Shown piece after piece: positions 45,658 to 53,815 of a DNA stretch of 64,000 nucleotides. Source of the DNA: an uncultured Lachnospiraceae bacterium (GTDB lineage Bacteria; Bacillota; Clostridia; Lachnospirales; Lachnospiraceae); contig CALWBQ010000027.1 in the NCBI GenBank assembly GCA_944376125.1, positions 1 to 64,000 of the forward strand. The letters are read 5' to 3'. Each line of letters begins with the position of its first letter. Position 1 is the stretch's first letter. The notes under the pieces are model-generated. The model worked only from the letters and a program-made list of their open reading frames with translations. It searched no databases and was not told the DNA's origin. The position numbers and the translations under genes were made by a program.

Positions 45658-46872
45658 TTATGCCTCCGTAATATTCTCCAGCCTGCTGCTTCTCAGCGTC
45701 CAAATCTCCGTCGGATGGTCCTTGCTGGAATATTTCTGCCGGATAATCCCGGCAATTTCATCTGTATATCCCGGCGCTGCGATCAGAACCGCATCTACCG
45801 GCTCCTCATAAAAATGATCCGGTGCCACAATGGGAAGATGGGACGCCGGGGCAAACCGGTTCTGCTTAAATGGCGCTGAGTCCATAATATACCTGGCTTT
45901 TCCTCCAAGACTCGTGGTGGCGGCCAGCGTAAATCCCTGATGGCTGGCTCCCCAGACAGCCAGGGTCCTTCCCTGCTCTGCAAGCCTGCCCAAAAGGCCA
46001 TCTACATCCCGGCTGATATCCCGGCGGCTTGCAGCCAGACCTGAGATGTCCAGCTTGTCAAATGATACCGCACCTGCCTTCCGGATGGCTGTCTTTCTTA
46101 CGATCACCGAAAGAGTGTCTCTGTTAACCATTTCCTCCTCCAGAACTTCAAAGCCATTGTGCTCTAAAAGCTGCCTAAGAGTTCCAAAAGAATAATAGGC
46201 CAGATGATCCCGGATCAATTCATAATATCCATTATATTGAAGAATGTACTCCAGGCTTGGAACCGTTACCAGCCCCACGCCCCCTTCTGACAGATTGTTT
46301 CGAATACACCGCAGCATAGTGCCTGGATTTGGCTGGTGTTCCAAAAAATTGAACGATAAAAATGCATCGTAAGGCGGAGCCGCCCCAAAATCCGGCGAAG
46401 CCAGCACGGTATCCTCCGTCTCCGGAAACATCTGCCAGACTCTAAGTCCCTGCTCCTGTGCGATGGAAACCAGATCTGCGCGGTGCTCAATTCCAAAAGC
46501 CTGGACCGGGAACTCCGCCAGAACCGACAAGAATTCACCTCTTCCGCATCCGGCTTCCAAAATTTTTTTCCCTTCCAGCCCGCAAAAATCAATGAAATGG
46601 CGGTACTGGCGGCGGCGCAGCTCCACCATTGTAGTCGTAAAACCTCCTGACCGGATCACATCCCTGTAATAAGAAACCGGAGAGCAGTCAAACTGAACCA
46701 GGCCGCAGTTTGGGCACTGATGCAAATTCAGAGATATCCCTCTGTCCTTCTTTACCTCATCGGCATCCGGAATATCCTGGGCGGAAGCCGGCATCCCGTC
46801 AAATTTTATTAAAGGCTGATCTCCCAGCTTTCCGCCGCAGGCAAGGCAGCGCTCTCTTTTTATCTCCGCCAT
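45658..46872 (-). CDS. Sugar C-methyltransferase (TylC3/NovU type)
   Basis: A 404-aa SAM-dependent enzyme. An N-terminal zinc-binding part has CLACGG and CPNCGLVQF (CxxC pairs). The SAM motif is ILEAGCGRGEFLSV near residue 104, with FNFLEHQPNP near 178. A C-terminal domain (LAVWGASHQGFTL near 303) is typical of C-methyltransferases that act on nucleotide-linked deoxy-ketosugars. It sits between two epimerase genes in the operon, so the expected substrate is a 4-keto sugar. The sugar is not identified. Confidence 0.85.
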   Translation of the reverse strand: MAEIKRERCLACGGKLGDQPLIKFDGMPASAQDIPDADEVKKDRGISLNLHQCPNCGLVQFDCSPVSYYRDVIRSGGFTTTMVELRRRQYRHFIDFCGLEGKKILEAGCGRGEFLSVLAEFPVQAFGIEHRADLVSIAQEQGLRVWQMFPETEDTVLASPDFGAAPPYDAFLSFNFLEHQPNPGTMLRCIRNNLSEGGVGLVTVPSLEYILQYNGYYELIRDHLAYYSFGTLRQLLEHNGFEVLEEEMVNRDTLSVIVRKTAIRKAGAVSFDKLDISGLAASRRDISRDVDGLLGRLAEQGRTLAVWGASHQGFTLAATTSLGGKARYIMDSAPFKQNRFAPASHLPIVAPDHFYEEPVDAVLIAAPGYTDEIAGIIRQKYSSKDHPTEIWTLRSSRLENITEA

Positions 46873-46885
46873 TTTCGCATATCTC

Positions 46886-47863
46886 CTATCTTATTTCTTC
46901 TGATTTTATAAGCCGCAGGAAACCATCCTCAAAACCAATTTTTGCCGAAAATCCCACTCTCTCCCTCAGCTTTTGGGTACAAGGAATCAGGTTCGCCTGT
47001 CCCTCCGCGTTAGGCGGCCGCACTCCATATAAAAAGCTCCCTCTGCTCCCGCAGAGCCTGTACATGGTTTCCACATAATTCCTCAGACACTTCGTCTCCG
47101 TCTCCGAAGCCGCCACATTATAAATCCCATTTTCCTTTTTTCCCGAAGGCAGCCCGGCAGAAAATCCTACCTGTCCCTGGGACTTTGCCAACAGAAAAAG
47201 GGCCTCTAGGCAGTCGTCCCGATATAAAAAATTCCACATCTGGGTACATTCTCCCAACTGAATTTCCTCTCCGGCCAAAAAAGCTCTTCTGCAGGATTCC
47301 ACCAGGGACCAAGGGTGGTCTCCCGGCCCGTAGATACTGAAGATCCTGGAATGGACATACTCCATGCCGCTCCCCGTCTCTGCCAAATATCTCCGGGCGG
47401 CCTCATAAAACTGCACCTTAGCTTTTCCGTATTCAGACACCGGCCTGCAGGGGTCATTCTCCCTCATCAAGCTGTCCCGAATGCCGTATTCCGCCTGGGA
47501 TCCGCTGAAAACAAAGCGCCTGCAGCCCAAAGACACGGCTCCTTTTAGAGCCTTCAGGGAATCTCCTACATTTTTCTGCTGGATATCCTGCTGTCTCCGG
47601 TTGCCGCTTCCGGCCCCGTCCCATCCAAAATGGATCCACAATCTGCATGGCTCTTCTATCACATCCGCAATCTGGTCTGCCTCTTCTAATTTCATAAGAA
47701 GCAGCACAATCTGCCTTCCGTACTGAGCCTGCAGTTTCTCCACCCGGCTGATATTCCGGGAGCCAGGACGGACAACAGCGTAAACCCGGTCCCCATCCCG
47801 CAGGAACCGCTCTGCCATAGGCGCCCCCAAAAAGCTGGTGGCGCCGGTCACGACCACATTCAA
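46886..47863 (-). CDS. NAD-dependent epimerase/dehydratase (SDR), copy 2
   Basis: A 325-aa extended SDR with VTGATSFLGAPMAERF near residue 4, the YxxxK block YGKAKVQFYEA near 146 and FSIYGPGDHPWS near 171. The same GDHPWS segment appears in the other SDR of this operon, showing the two are related. It should modify a nucleotide sugar intermediate. It lies 13 bases upstream of the methyltransferase gene and 15 bases after the TPP enzyme gene. Confidence 0.87.
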   Translation of the reverse strand: MNVVVTGATSFLGAPMAERFLRDGDRVYAVVRPGSRNISRVEKLQAQYGRQIVLLLMKLEEADQIADVIEEPCRLWIHFGWDGAGSGNRRQQDIQQKNVGDSLKALKGAVSLGCRRFVFSGSQAEYGIRDSLMRENDPCRPVSEYGKAKVQFYEAARRYLAETGSGMEYVHSRIFSIYGPGDHPWSLVESCRRAFLAGEEIQLGECTQMWNFLYRDDCLEALFLLAKSQGQVGFSAGLPSGKKENGIYNVAASETETKCLRNYVETMYRLCGSRGSFLYGVRPPNAEGQANLIPCTQKLRERVGFSAKIGFEDGFLRLIKSEEIR

Positions 47864-47878
47864 CCGAGTCTCCTCCTC

Positions 47879-49822
47879 TCAGCCCTTGATCCTGGGAATC
47901 AGCATATTGGCGTCCATCTCCTCGTCCGCCAGGAAGGGTGACAGATCCTCCAGAGGCGGAGAAACCATAGTTCCATCCGGCAGTCTCTTCGCTGCCGACT
48001 TAGGCTCAAAATTCTGATCCATGCTGACGATCACCTCGCATATCACGGGTCCCTCCATGGCAAGGGCCTGCTCGATGGCAGTTCCCAGCTGACTGTTGTG
48101 TTCTGCCCTCAGGTATGGATAGCCATAAGCCCAGGCCAGCTTCTCCATATCCGGAAAACTCAGATCACCGCTGTCCACACCGATTCCAACCAGCGGCTCC
48201 CCGAAATAATTCTTCTGAGTCTGACGGATAGAGTGGTAGCCGCCGTTGTTAATCAGAAAAATTTTGATGGGCATCCTGTGGTGGATGATGGTCTGCAGTT
48301 CCTGAAGATTCATCTGAATGCTTCCGTCCCCTGTCAAAAGGATAATATCCTGGGTGTGATCTGCCATACACGCCCCAATAGCCGCAGGCAGATCGTATCC
48401 CATAGATGCGATTGCCGAATTGGTAATAAACCGCTGGCCCTTTTTAATGATATACCCGTGGCCCCCTGCCACGCAGGCGGAGCCATTTCCCACTACAGTG
48501 ATCTGCCCCTCACGCAGACGGCTGCTCAGTTCTTTTACAAGGGCGTACACATTGGCCGGCTCTTGATCCGTGCAGGCCATATGCCGCGGCAGGATCACTG
48601 GATATGTCTCCTTCCACATTCTGCAGGTTTCCCGCCAATCCATATCCCGAAGCCCTTTCCCGCCGTCAAACAGCGGATACGGGAGCTGCCCGGAATCCTG
48701 CTTCTCCTTCAGCAGAGCCGCCAGCATCTCCAAGAGATCCTTCGCGTCAGCGTGAACCGGCATGTCCACATGGAGTGACGGCTTCTTCAATTCCTCCGCA
48801 TCCACATCGTTTACAATCACGTAGGCTGCTCTGGCCCAGGTTCTGTAATTATATCCCACCTGCCGGATACTCAGACGGCTGCCCACAGAGAACACCAAAT
48901 CACTGTTCTGGACAGCAAAATTTCCCGGCCTATCCCCCATATTGCCAGCTCTTCCTGTGTAGAGGGGATGGCTGTCATAGATGGCATCCTGACTGTTCCA
49001 TCCAGTCACAACCGGAATCCCCAGCCGGTCAATCACCTCCATCAGAGCACCGTGGGCTCCCGCAATCCGGACTCCGTTTCCAACATTCAATACAGGCCGC
49101 CTGGCACTGCGAATCTTCTGAAGAATCGCTTCGGCTGTCTCCCGCCCCACTTTGCCCGGGCGCAGGGGCCGGTTTTCTCCTCTTCCAGCCTCGTCCTCCG
49201 GGATCTCTGCCCCGCTCTTCTCCGCCCAGCCGGTCCCTCCGGCCTCATATGCCTTTCGGTCAAACCCAACCAGCGCTTCCCTCTCTACATAAGCCCCCTG
49301 GACATTCAGGGGAATATCCAGCCAGCACGGGCCCGGTCTCCCAGTCTGGGCGAGGTACAAAGCCTTTTCCAGGCAGAAACGGATCCGCATGGGATCGATC
49401 ACCATTTCACAGTACTTCGTCATAGAAGAGACTGCTTTGCAGATATCAAATTCCTGATCGCCCATCGCTCGGATCCCAACACCGGACCAGCGGGCAGTCG
49501 TGTCATACCGAACCTGGCCTGAAAGAATCAGCATGGGAATTGAGTCCAGCCAGCCTCCTACTACGCCGGTTATCGCATTGGTCCCACCTGGCCCAGTGGT
49601 CACACAGACTGCTGCGATCTTATTATGAATGCGGGCATAGCTCTCCGCTGCAATAGCGCATGCCTGCTCGTGGTGATTGTAGAGGCAGCAGAGTCCCTCC
49701 CTGTGCCCCAGGGCATCATTGAGGTGCATTGCACCGCCGCCAGTCACAGTAAACACCTGGCTGATACCCGATTCCACCAGTCTTTCCGCAATATAGTCTG
49801 AAATCTTAATTTTCACAGCCAT
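47879..49822 (-). CDS. TPP-dependent acetolactate-synthase-like enzyme
   Basis: A 647-aa thiamine diphosphate enzyme. The catalytic Glu is in YNHHEQACAIAAES near residue 51, a central FAD/NAD-fold domain follows, and the TPP/Mg site is GDGSIQMNLQEL with NN downstream. It is about 60-80 residues longer than biosynthetic acetolactate synthase, with an insertion near 205-240, and no small subunit or ilv gene adjoins. In a sugar operon it may add a two-carbon unit to a keto sugar, as YerE does in yersiniose synthesis. GGGAGGG abuts the ATG; a GTG two codons later (49816) has better spacing. Confidence 0.85.
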   Translation of the reverse strand: MAVKIKISDYIAERLVESGISQVFTVTGGGAMHLNDALGHREGLCCLYNHHEQACAIAAESYARIHNKIAAVCVTTGPGGTNAITGVVGGWLDSIPMLILSGQVRYDTTARWSGVGIRAMGDQEFDICKAVSSMTKYCEMVIDPMRIRFCLEKALYLAQTGRPGPCWLDIPLNVQGAYVEREALVGFDRKAYEAGGTGWAEKSGAEIPEDEAGRGENRPLRPGKVGRETAEAILQKIRSARRPVLNVGNGVRIAGAHGALMEVIDRLGIPVVTGWNSQDAIYDSHPLYTGRAGNMGDRPGNFAVQNSDLVFSVGSRLSIRQVGYNYRTWARAAYVIVNDVDAEELKKPSLHVDMPVHADAKDLLEMLAALLKEKQDSGQLPYPLFDGGKGLRDMDWRETCRMWKETYPVILPRHMACTDQEPANVYALVKELSSRLREGQITVVGNGSACVAGGHGYIIKKGQRFITNSAIASMGYDLPAAIGACMADHTQDIILLTGDGSIQMNLQELQTIIHHRMPIKIFLINNGGYHSIRQTQKNYFGEPLVGIGVDSGDLSFPDMEKLAWAYGYPYLRAEHNSQLGTAIEQALAMEGPVICEVIVSMDQNFEPKSAAKRLPDGTMVSPPLEDLSPFLADEEMDANMLIPRIKG

Positions 49823-49850
49823 CCCTCCCTCTGATTCGAAATGATATCGA

Positions 49851-49869
49851 AGTCAAAAGTCTTTTGACT
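49851..49869. repeat. 19-base perfect inverted repeat in the glycan-operon leader
   Basis: AGTCAAAAG-T-CTTTTGACT, complementary over nine bases on each side, lies between the predicted transcription start (about 49911) and the first start codon (49822). It may be an operator or an RNA hairpin. There is no T-run placing it as a terminator. Confidence 0.55.
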
Positions 49870-49917
49870 CCTCCAATGCCGGATTGCTCTGCACTGGGGC
49901 CCTGGCATCTCCAAATC

Positions 49918-49926
49918 AGTATAGCA
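49918..49926 (-). promoter_or_regulatory. Glycan operon promoter (extended -10)
   Basis: Minus-strand TGC-TATACT gives an extended -10 box (TATACT at 49918-49923); no clear -35 is seen. The leader is about 90 bases. The rest of the gap up to 50209 holds the divergent promoter of the cell-wall-binding protein. Confidence 0.5.
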
Positions 49927-50087
49927 TACTTTTATCAAAATTCCTAATAAACTTTTTCTTACGGGAATCGTAATTTTCGCTGTAATTTCGGGCTTTTCAG
50001 GGGTCTCCCCATCCTCGGATCCGTCCAAATATCTGCCACTGTCTCCTTCCTCTGCATCCGTCTTCCAATACTGGAATCAACCTACAC

Positions 50088-50116
50088 TTTTCATCCCGTC
50101 CGTCATGGGCTATAAT
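50088..50116 (+). promoter_or_regulatory. Promoter of the cell-wall-binding repeat protein
   Basis: -10 TATAAT (50111-50116) with a weak -35 TTTTCA (50088-50093), 17-base spacer. The leader of about 90 bases contains a small hairpin GGCGG / CCGCC at 50160-50178. Confidence 0.5.
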
Positions 50117-50209
50117 CAGGACCGTAATGCAACGATGGATTTTCGGCCACGAACCAACAGGCGGATTTCAAACCGCCGCCCACATTCAAAAAGGAGAGAC
50201 GATTTATTT

Positions 50210-51547
50210 ATGAGAAAGACAACAAAACTTATGGCTGTATTATCCGCTGCGGCAGTGATGACCGCAGTAACCCCTTCCTTATTAAATGGACCAGCAACCG
50301 TACTGGCTGCCTCCGCCGGATGGGTCGAAGAAAACGGAACCTTCCGCTACTATGATTCTGACGGCGATTACGTAACAGAAGCCTGGAAGAAGAAAGGCAG
50401 CGACTGGTACTATTTAAACGATGAGGGTGAGATTGCAACAGATGAAATTATCGATGAATACTATGTAGATGAAACCGGAAAGAAAGTTGCCAACCACTGG
50501 CTTTCCGTTGAAAATGAAGATATGGACAGTCCCGATTCCCCTGCGGAGCTGTGGTATTACTTTGGAAAAGACGGCCGCTATATTCGCTCCAAATGGCAGT
50601 CCATCAACGACAAGTGGTATTATTTCAACGACGAAGGCATCATGCAGACAGGTCTGCAGACTATCCAAGACGCCGTTTATTATCTGGGAGACGACGGGGT
50701 TCGCCGTACTGGATGGATCCAGCTGTCTGAGGACTCTGACGAACCCAACGATTCCTCTTCCTGGTACTATTTTGAGAAAAACGGCAAAATGGTCGAAAAT
50801 GAATTAGACAAGAAAATCAGCGGAAATTACTACACGTTTGTAGATGGCGTCATGCAGACTGGCTGGTATCAGCTCCCCGCCGCCGCTCCGGCAGCAGAGG
50901 AGGGCCAGGAGGCCGCCCCGGCCGGTGCTTCCATCGCAGGCTACCAGTACTATGAGGAGGATGGAAAACGCGCCTCCGGCTGGTATGATATCCCAGGAGT
51001 AGAGGGCCTTAGCTCCGATGAGGAGGACACCTACCGCTTCTACTTTAAGAAAGGAGTACCCTACTTTGCCGAGAGCGGCGTGCAGGTATTCAGCATCAAC
51101 TCCAAACAGTATGCGTTCAATACAAAGGGAGAAATGCAGACTGGCCTGCAGACCATCACCTTAGAAGACGGCTCAGCAGCCAACGCTTACTTTGCTGAAG
51201 ACGGTTCCATGAAGACAGGCAAACAGACAATCTATAATGAAGAAACCGGTGAAAATGAATCCTGGTACTTCCACACCAGCGGAGCCAGCCGGGGGCAGGG
51301 ATACAACGGCATCTATGACAACCGCCTGTATATCAACGGCCTGCGCCAGGAAGCGGAAAGCGATCTGCGCTACGCCCCGGTATCCTTCGACGGCAAGCAG
51401 TATTTAGTCAACGCTTCCGGTATCGTTCAGCGCGCCTCCTCTTCCTCCAAATCCTCTGAAAAGCCGGAGTTAGGCAATGGATATAAGGATGTGGAAGATG
51501 CCAACGGCGATATCTGGGTAGTAAACACCGAGGGCGTCATTCAGTAA
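50210..51547 (+). CDS. Secreted cell-wall/choline-binding repeat protein
   Basis: A 445-aa exported protein. The signal peptide is about residues 1-34 (MRKTTKLMAVLSAAAVM..., cut near LAA-SAG). The rest is a run of aromatic-rich CW-binding repeats of the form GW...G.WYY....G.M.TG, roughly 12 copies, with spacers (an Ala/Glu-rich one near 225-245). No enzyme domain is seen. Such repeats bind choline-substituted or other wall glycans. The ATG at 50210 is preceded by AAGGAG; the frame upstream lacks a signal sequence. It diverges from the glycan operon, so the glycan may be its ligand (inference). Confidence 0.85.
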   Translation: MRKTTKLMAVLSAAAVMTAVTPSLLNGPATVLAASAGWVEENGTFRYYDSDGDYVTEAWKKKGSDWYYLNDEGEIATDEIIDEYYVDETGKKVANHWLSVENEDMDSPDSPAELWYYFGKDGRYIRSKWQSINDKWYYFNDEGIMQTGLQTIQDAVYYLGDDGVRRTGWIQLSEDSDEPNDSSSWYYFEKNGKMVENELDKKISGNYYTFVDGVMQTGWYQLPAAAPAAEEGQEAAPAGASIAGYQYYEEDGKRASGWYDIPGVEGLSSDEEDTYRFYFKKGVPYFAESGVQVFSINSKQYAFNTKGEMQTGLQTITLEDGSAANAYFAEDGSMKTGKQTIYNEETGENESWYFHTSGASRGQGYNGIYDNRLYINGLRQEAESDLRYAPVSFDGKQYLVNASGIVQRASSSSKSSEKPELGNGYKDVEDANGDIWVVNTEGVIQ

Positions 51548-51635
51548 AGCATCCCTCACAGCCGTTCATTATAACGCGCAACCATGAAAATCCACTTGTG
51601 ATTACAAAACCATAGTTTGTATTACCGTTCAGCAA

Positions 51636-51681
51636 AACCGCTGTGTCAGACCTCTTTTTGTCTGTCCCACAGCGGTTTTTG
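51636..51681 (+). terminator. Terminator of the cell-wall-binding protein
   Basis: Stem AACCGCTGTG / CACAGCGGTT with an inner CAGAC / GTCTG pairing, followed by TTTGTG. The bases from here to 51822 are AT-rich with no gene visible. Confidence 0.8.
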
Positions 51682-51822
51682 TGTGTAAAACCAGGAAATA
51701 TGAAATTTTTTTATATTTTTTCTAAAATTCTGTCATATTTCGGAATTTTTTACGTTATATATAAGTTAAGGTATTGTCGCCTCGCGCTGACGCTGCCTTA
51801 ATCATCTACTCAGGAGGTCAAT

Positions 51823-52236
51823 ATGAGAGAATTATCGGTTTACTACTGTCCCAAATGCGGCTACTATGCCTACTACCAGCTTTCACGAAACGCTGTATGC
51901 CCAAAATGTGATGTGTCCATGAGTCTTCTCCCCATGCGGTATCAGGATTTTATGGATCTGAGCTGCCCGGAACGGGACCTCCTTCTCAGCAAAGAAATCC
52001 TCAGACACACTCCTACCCTCTCTTCGCGGCTCTCTGCTCCCCACAAAGCAGCAAATTACAGGGAAACCATTGCCAACTTGTCCTACCGGATTCAGGAGCT
52101 GGAAGAAGAAAACAAGACTCTGAAATCTACCGTAGAATGGATGCATAAAACCATATGGGACTTAATCAAAAAGCAGAAGAACCTGCCTCAGGAATCCCTG
52201 GCTCCATCCGCACAGAGCCATCCATCTAAACGCTGA
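51823..52236 (+). CDS. Zinc-ribbon and coiled-coil protein, function unknown
   Basis: A 137-aa protein. CPKCGYYAYY at residue 9 and CPKCDVSM near 26 form a four-cysteine zinc ribbon. A coiled coil covers about residues 80-125 (IQELEEENKTLKSTVEWM), and the C terminus is Ser/Pro-rich. I recognise no named family. CAGGAGG lies six bases before the ATG. A hairpin with T-runs follows. It may be a small regulator or adaptor; nothing in the sequence decides this. Confidence 0.75.
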   Translation: MRELSVYYCPKCGYYAYYQLSRNAVCPKCDVSMSLLPMRYQDFMDLSCPERDLLLSKEILRHTPTLSSRLSAPHKAANYRETIANLSYRIQELEEENKTLKSTVEWMHKTIWDLIKKQKNLPQESLAPSAQSHPSKR

Positions 52237-52255
52237 AATTCCTTCAAAAGAGAAT

Positions 52256-52313
52256 AAAACAGGCGGGCACCCACTCACCGCAAAGGTATGCTGCACGGGT
52301 CTCCCGCCTGTTT
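52256..52313. terminator. Shared terminator between convergent small genes
   Basis: AAAACAGGCGGG (52256-52267) pairs with CCCGCCTGTTT (52303-52313) across a long loop with an inner ACCC/GGGT pairing. It serves the genes on both sides. Confidence 0.7.
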
Positions 52314-52337
52314 CCCCACTTTTCCATTTTCTGTCAT

Positions 52338-52490
52338 TTAATATTCTGCATTTGATTTCGTTATATACTGTCCAATCAAGCGATTTATCGTTGACCTCAT
52401 CTGAAGGACAATCTGCTGCAAGGTTTCGTTATCTTCTTTTAACTTCCGATTTTCGCGTTCAAGAATCAGCAGCATTTCCTTGTCGCTCAT
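52338..52490 (-). CDS. Small coiled-coil protein, 50 aa, unknown
   Basis: A 50-aa polypeptide, MSDKEMLLILERENRKL... with heptad-like leucine/isoleucine spacing throughout, predicted as one helix. GGAGGGG lies seven bases before the ATG at 52490, which supports real translation; the upstream frame has no other good start. No family is recognised. A minus-strand TATTAT (-10-like) lies about 40 bases upstream. Confidence 0.6.
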   Translation of the reverse strand: MSDKEMLLILERENRKLKEDNETLQQIVLQMRSTINRLIGQYITKSNAEY

Positions 52491-52645
52491 ACACAACCCC
52501 TCCTTTTTTTCTATGCTGATAATATAATGCTTTCCCGGAAATTTGAAAAGAGAAAGATATCGCATAAATCGACATTTTGTTCTTCCTGATATTTCCAAAA
52601 TTTTCTTATTTTTGTATAATTCTCAGTACACTTTTTTCTTGTCCA

Positions 52646-52685
52646 CCAGATATGGTATTTTATCGCTCACCCTTGCCATATCTGG
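52646..52685. repeat. Inverted repeat CCAGATATGG / CCATATCTGG
   Basis: A perfect 10-base inverted repeat with a 20-base spacer in the divergent non-coding stretch 52491-52865. A second shorter one, CCGATAT / ATATCGG, lies at 52739-52758. TGTCGa-like sequences, resembling Spo0A boxes, occur at 52719-52726 (TTGTCGCA), 52774-52780 (TGTCGAT) and, on the minus strand, 52568-52574 (TGTCGAT). Confidence 0.5.
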
Positions 52686-52865
52686 GTTCCCGTCTCGTTT
52701 CCCGCATTTCTGCAAAGATTGTCGCATTTCGTCCATGTCCGATATGATCCAATATCGGATAATCTTCCTTTTTTGTCGATATTGGTCTATTTCCTTCTCT
52801 TTTTTGCAGTTCTGATATCTTTTCGGTACAATATACTTCATCAACAGCAAAGGAGAATCCGGCAT

Positions 52866-53213
52866 ATGGACAATCTTATCTCTCTCATCCGCTCTCTGGG
52901 AATTTCCGGCACCTACCTAGGCTATTACTATCTCTGCACAGCCGTTGCATTAGTCCTGGAAGACCACGACCGTCTTTTGATGATATCCAAAATCCTATAT
53001 CCCAAGATCGCTCTCATCCACAAGACTACTCCGGCATGTGTAGAACGCGACATCCGGACTGTCATCAATCTCTGCTGGAACCGCGGCGACCGCGAACGCC
53101 TCTGCCAGGTAGCAGGCTTTCGGCTGCAGAGAAAGCCCACCAACGGGGAATTTATCGATTTGCTGGCCGCATACCTCCAAAATCACCCGGATTCGCCGAC
53201 CGGCACCATCTAA
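52866..53213 (+). CDS. Stand-alone Spo0A C-terminal DNA-binding domain protein
   Basis: A 115-aa protein that aligns across its length with the sporulation regulator Spo0A effector domain: LIRSLGISGTYLGYYYL, KILYPKIA, the recognition-helix region TTPACVERDIRTVI, NRGD and KPTNGEFI. The phosphoreceiver domain is absent. AAAGGAG lies nine bases before the ATG. It would bind DNA without phospho-control, or be regulated some other way (inference). The preceding non-coding stretch carries inverted repeats and 0A-box-like sequences. Spo0A itself is not in the window. Confidence 0.85.
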   Translation: MDNLISLIRSLGISGTYLGYYYLCTAVALVLEDHDRLLMISKILYPKIALIHKTTPACVERDIRTVINLCWNRGDRERLCQVAGFRLQRKPTNGEFIDLLAAYLQNHPDSPTGTI

Positions 53214-53221
53214 GCACCCTT

Positions 53222-53250
53222 ATAAAAAGGCGGAGAATCAACCCCGCCCA
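53222..53250 (-). terminator. Terminator of the downstream Spo0A-C-like gene
   Basis: Minus-strand GGCGGGG / CTCCGCC stem followed by TTTTTATAA. Confidence 0.7.
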
Positions 53251-53254
53251 GATT

Positions 53255-53578
53255 TCAGCACCGTTTCATACATTCCAGCAGAGCTTCGATCAGCTCTCTG
53301 GGATACAGAGGAAGATGAATCTTTCTTCCCAGCTTTTCTTCCAGATACTCTCTTCCCCCATACATCAAGAAAGCATCCCTGACTGTTCTCAGATTCTTCT
53401 CAAAATTATACACGCTCTCTCCCCTCCGTTCGGCCACCGGCGTGTATACATCCTTCCGGATATTTATCAGACGGGTCTCGTCCTGCGCCACCATTTCCAG
53501 ACACATACACAGACCTGCATATCCTTTATAGCCTTTCAAAAATGGTATTCCGCTCAAAATCTCTTCAGCCGTTTTCAT
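53255..53578 (-). CDS. Divergent Spo0A-C-like small protein, copy A
   Basis: A 107-aa protein, MKTAEEILSGIPFLKGYKGY..., near-identical in design to the gene 240 bases upstream (53816-54142); the block NFEKNLRTVRDAFLMYGGREYLE is shared exactly. The pattern KGY, L..MV, D..L..I.K.VY, E..LR..R.A and LYPRELIE parallels the Spo0A C-terminal domain, but key recognition residues differ. I therefore call it a divergent relative with moderate confidence. GAGGAGGG lies before the ATG. Confidence 0.65.
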   Translation of the reverse strand: MKTAEEILSGIPFLKGYKGYAGLCMCLEMVAQDETRLINIRKDVYTPVAERRGESVYNFEKNLRTVRDAFLMYGGREYLEEKLGRKIHLPLYPRELIEALLECMKRC

Positions 53579-53726
53579 AAGATTCCCTCCTCTTATATTT
53601 CTCTGCAGCGCTGTCTTTCAAATTCTGCGCGCTCCAACCATGTTCCTTCAGCGCTATCAATAGTATACGCTCTTTCGTCTTGAATAGAGAAAAATAGACT
53701 TTTTTAGACTTTTATCGGCATATATG

Positions 53727-53768
53727 AAAAAGAAGCCCTGGCCTCCCCTCCCGGTTCGGCCCAAGGCT
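53727..53768 (-). terminator. Terminator of Spo0A-C-like copy B
   Basis: Minus-strand AGCCTTGGGCC pairs imperfectly with GGCCAGGGCT, followed by TCTTTTTC. Confidence 0.55.
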
Positions 53769-53815
53769 CCTCTCTCTGCTCTATATCGGCGCATCGCCTG
53801 CACCGCAGTCAAGGA

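Noticed and set aside
47879..49822. Biosynthetic acetolactate synthase (ilvB)
   Set aside because: No ilvN or other branched-chain genes adjoin, it is longer than IlvB, and all neighbours are sugar and glycan genes.
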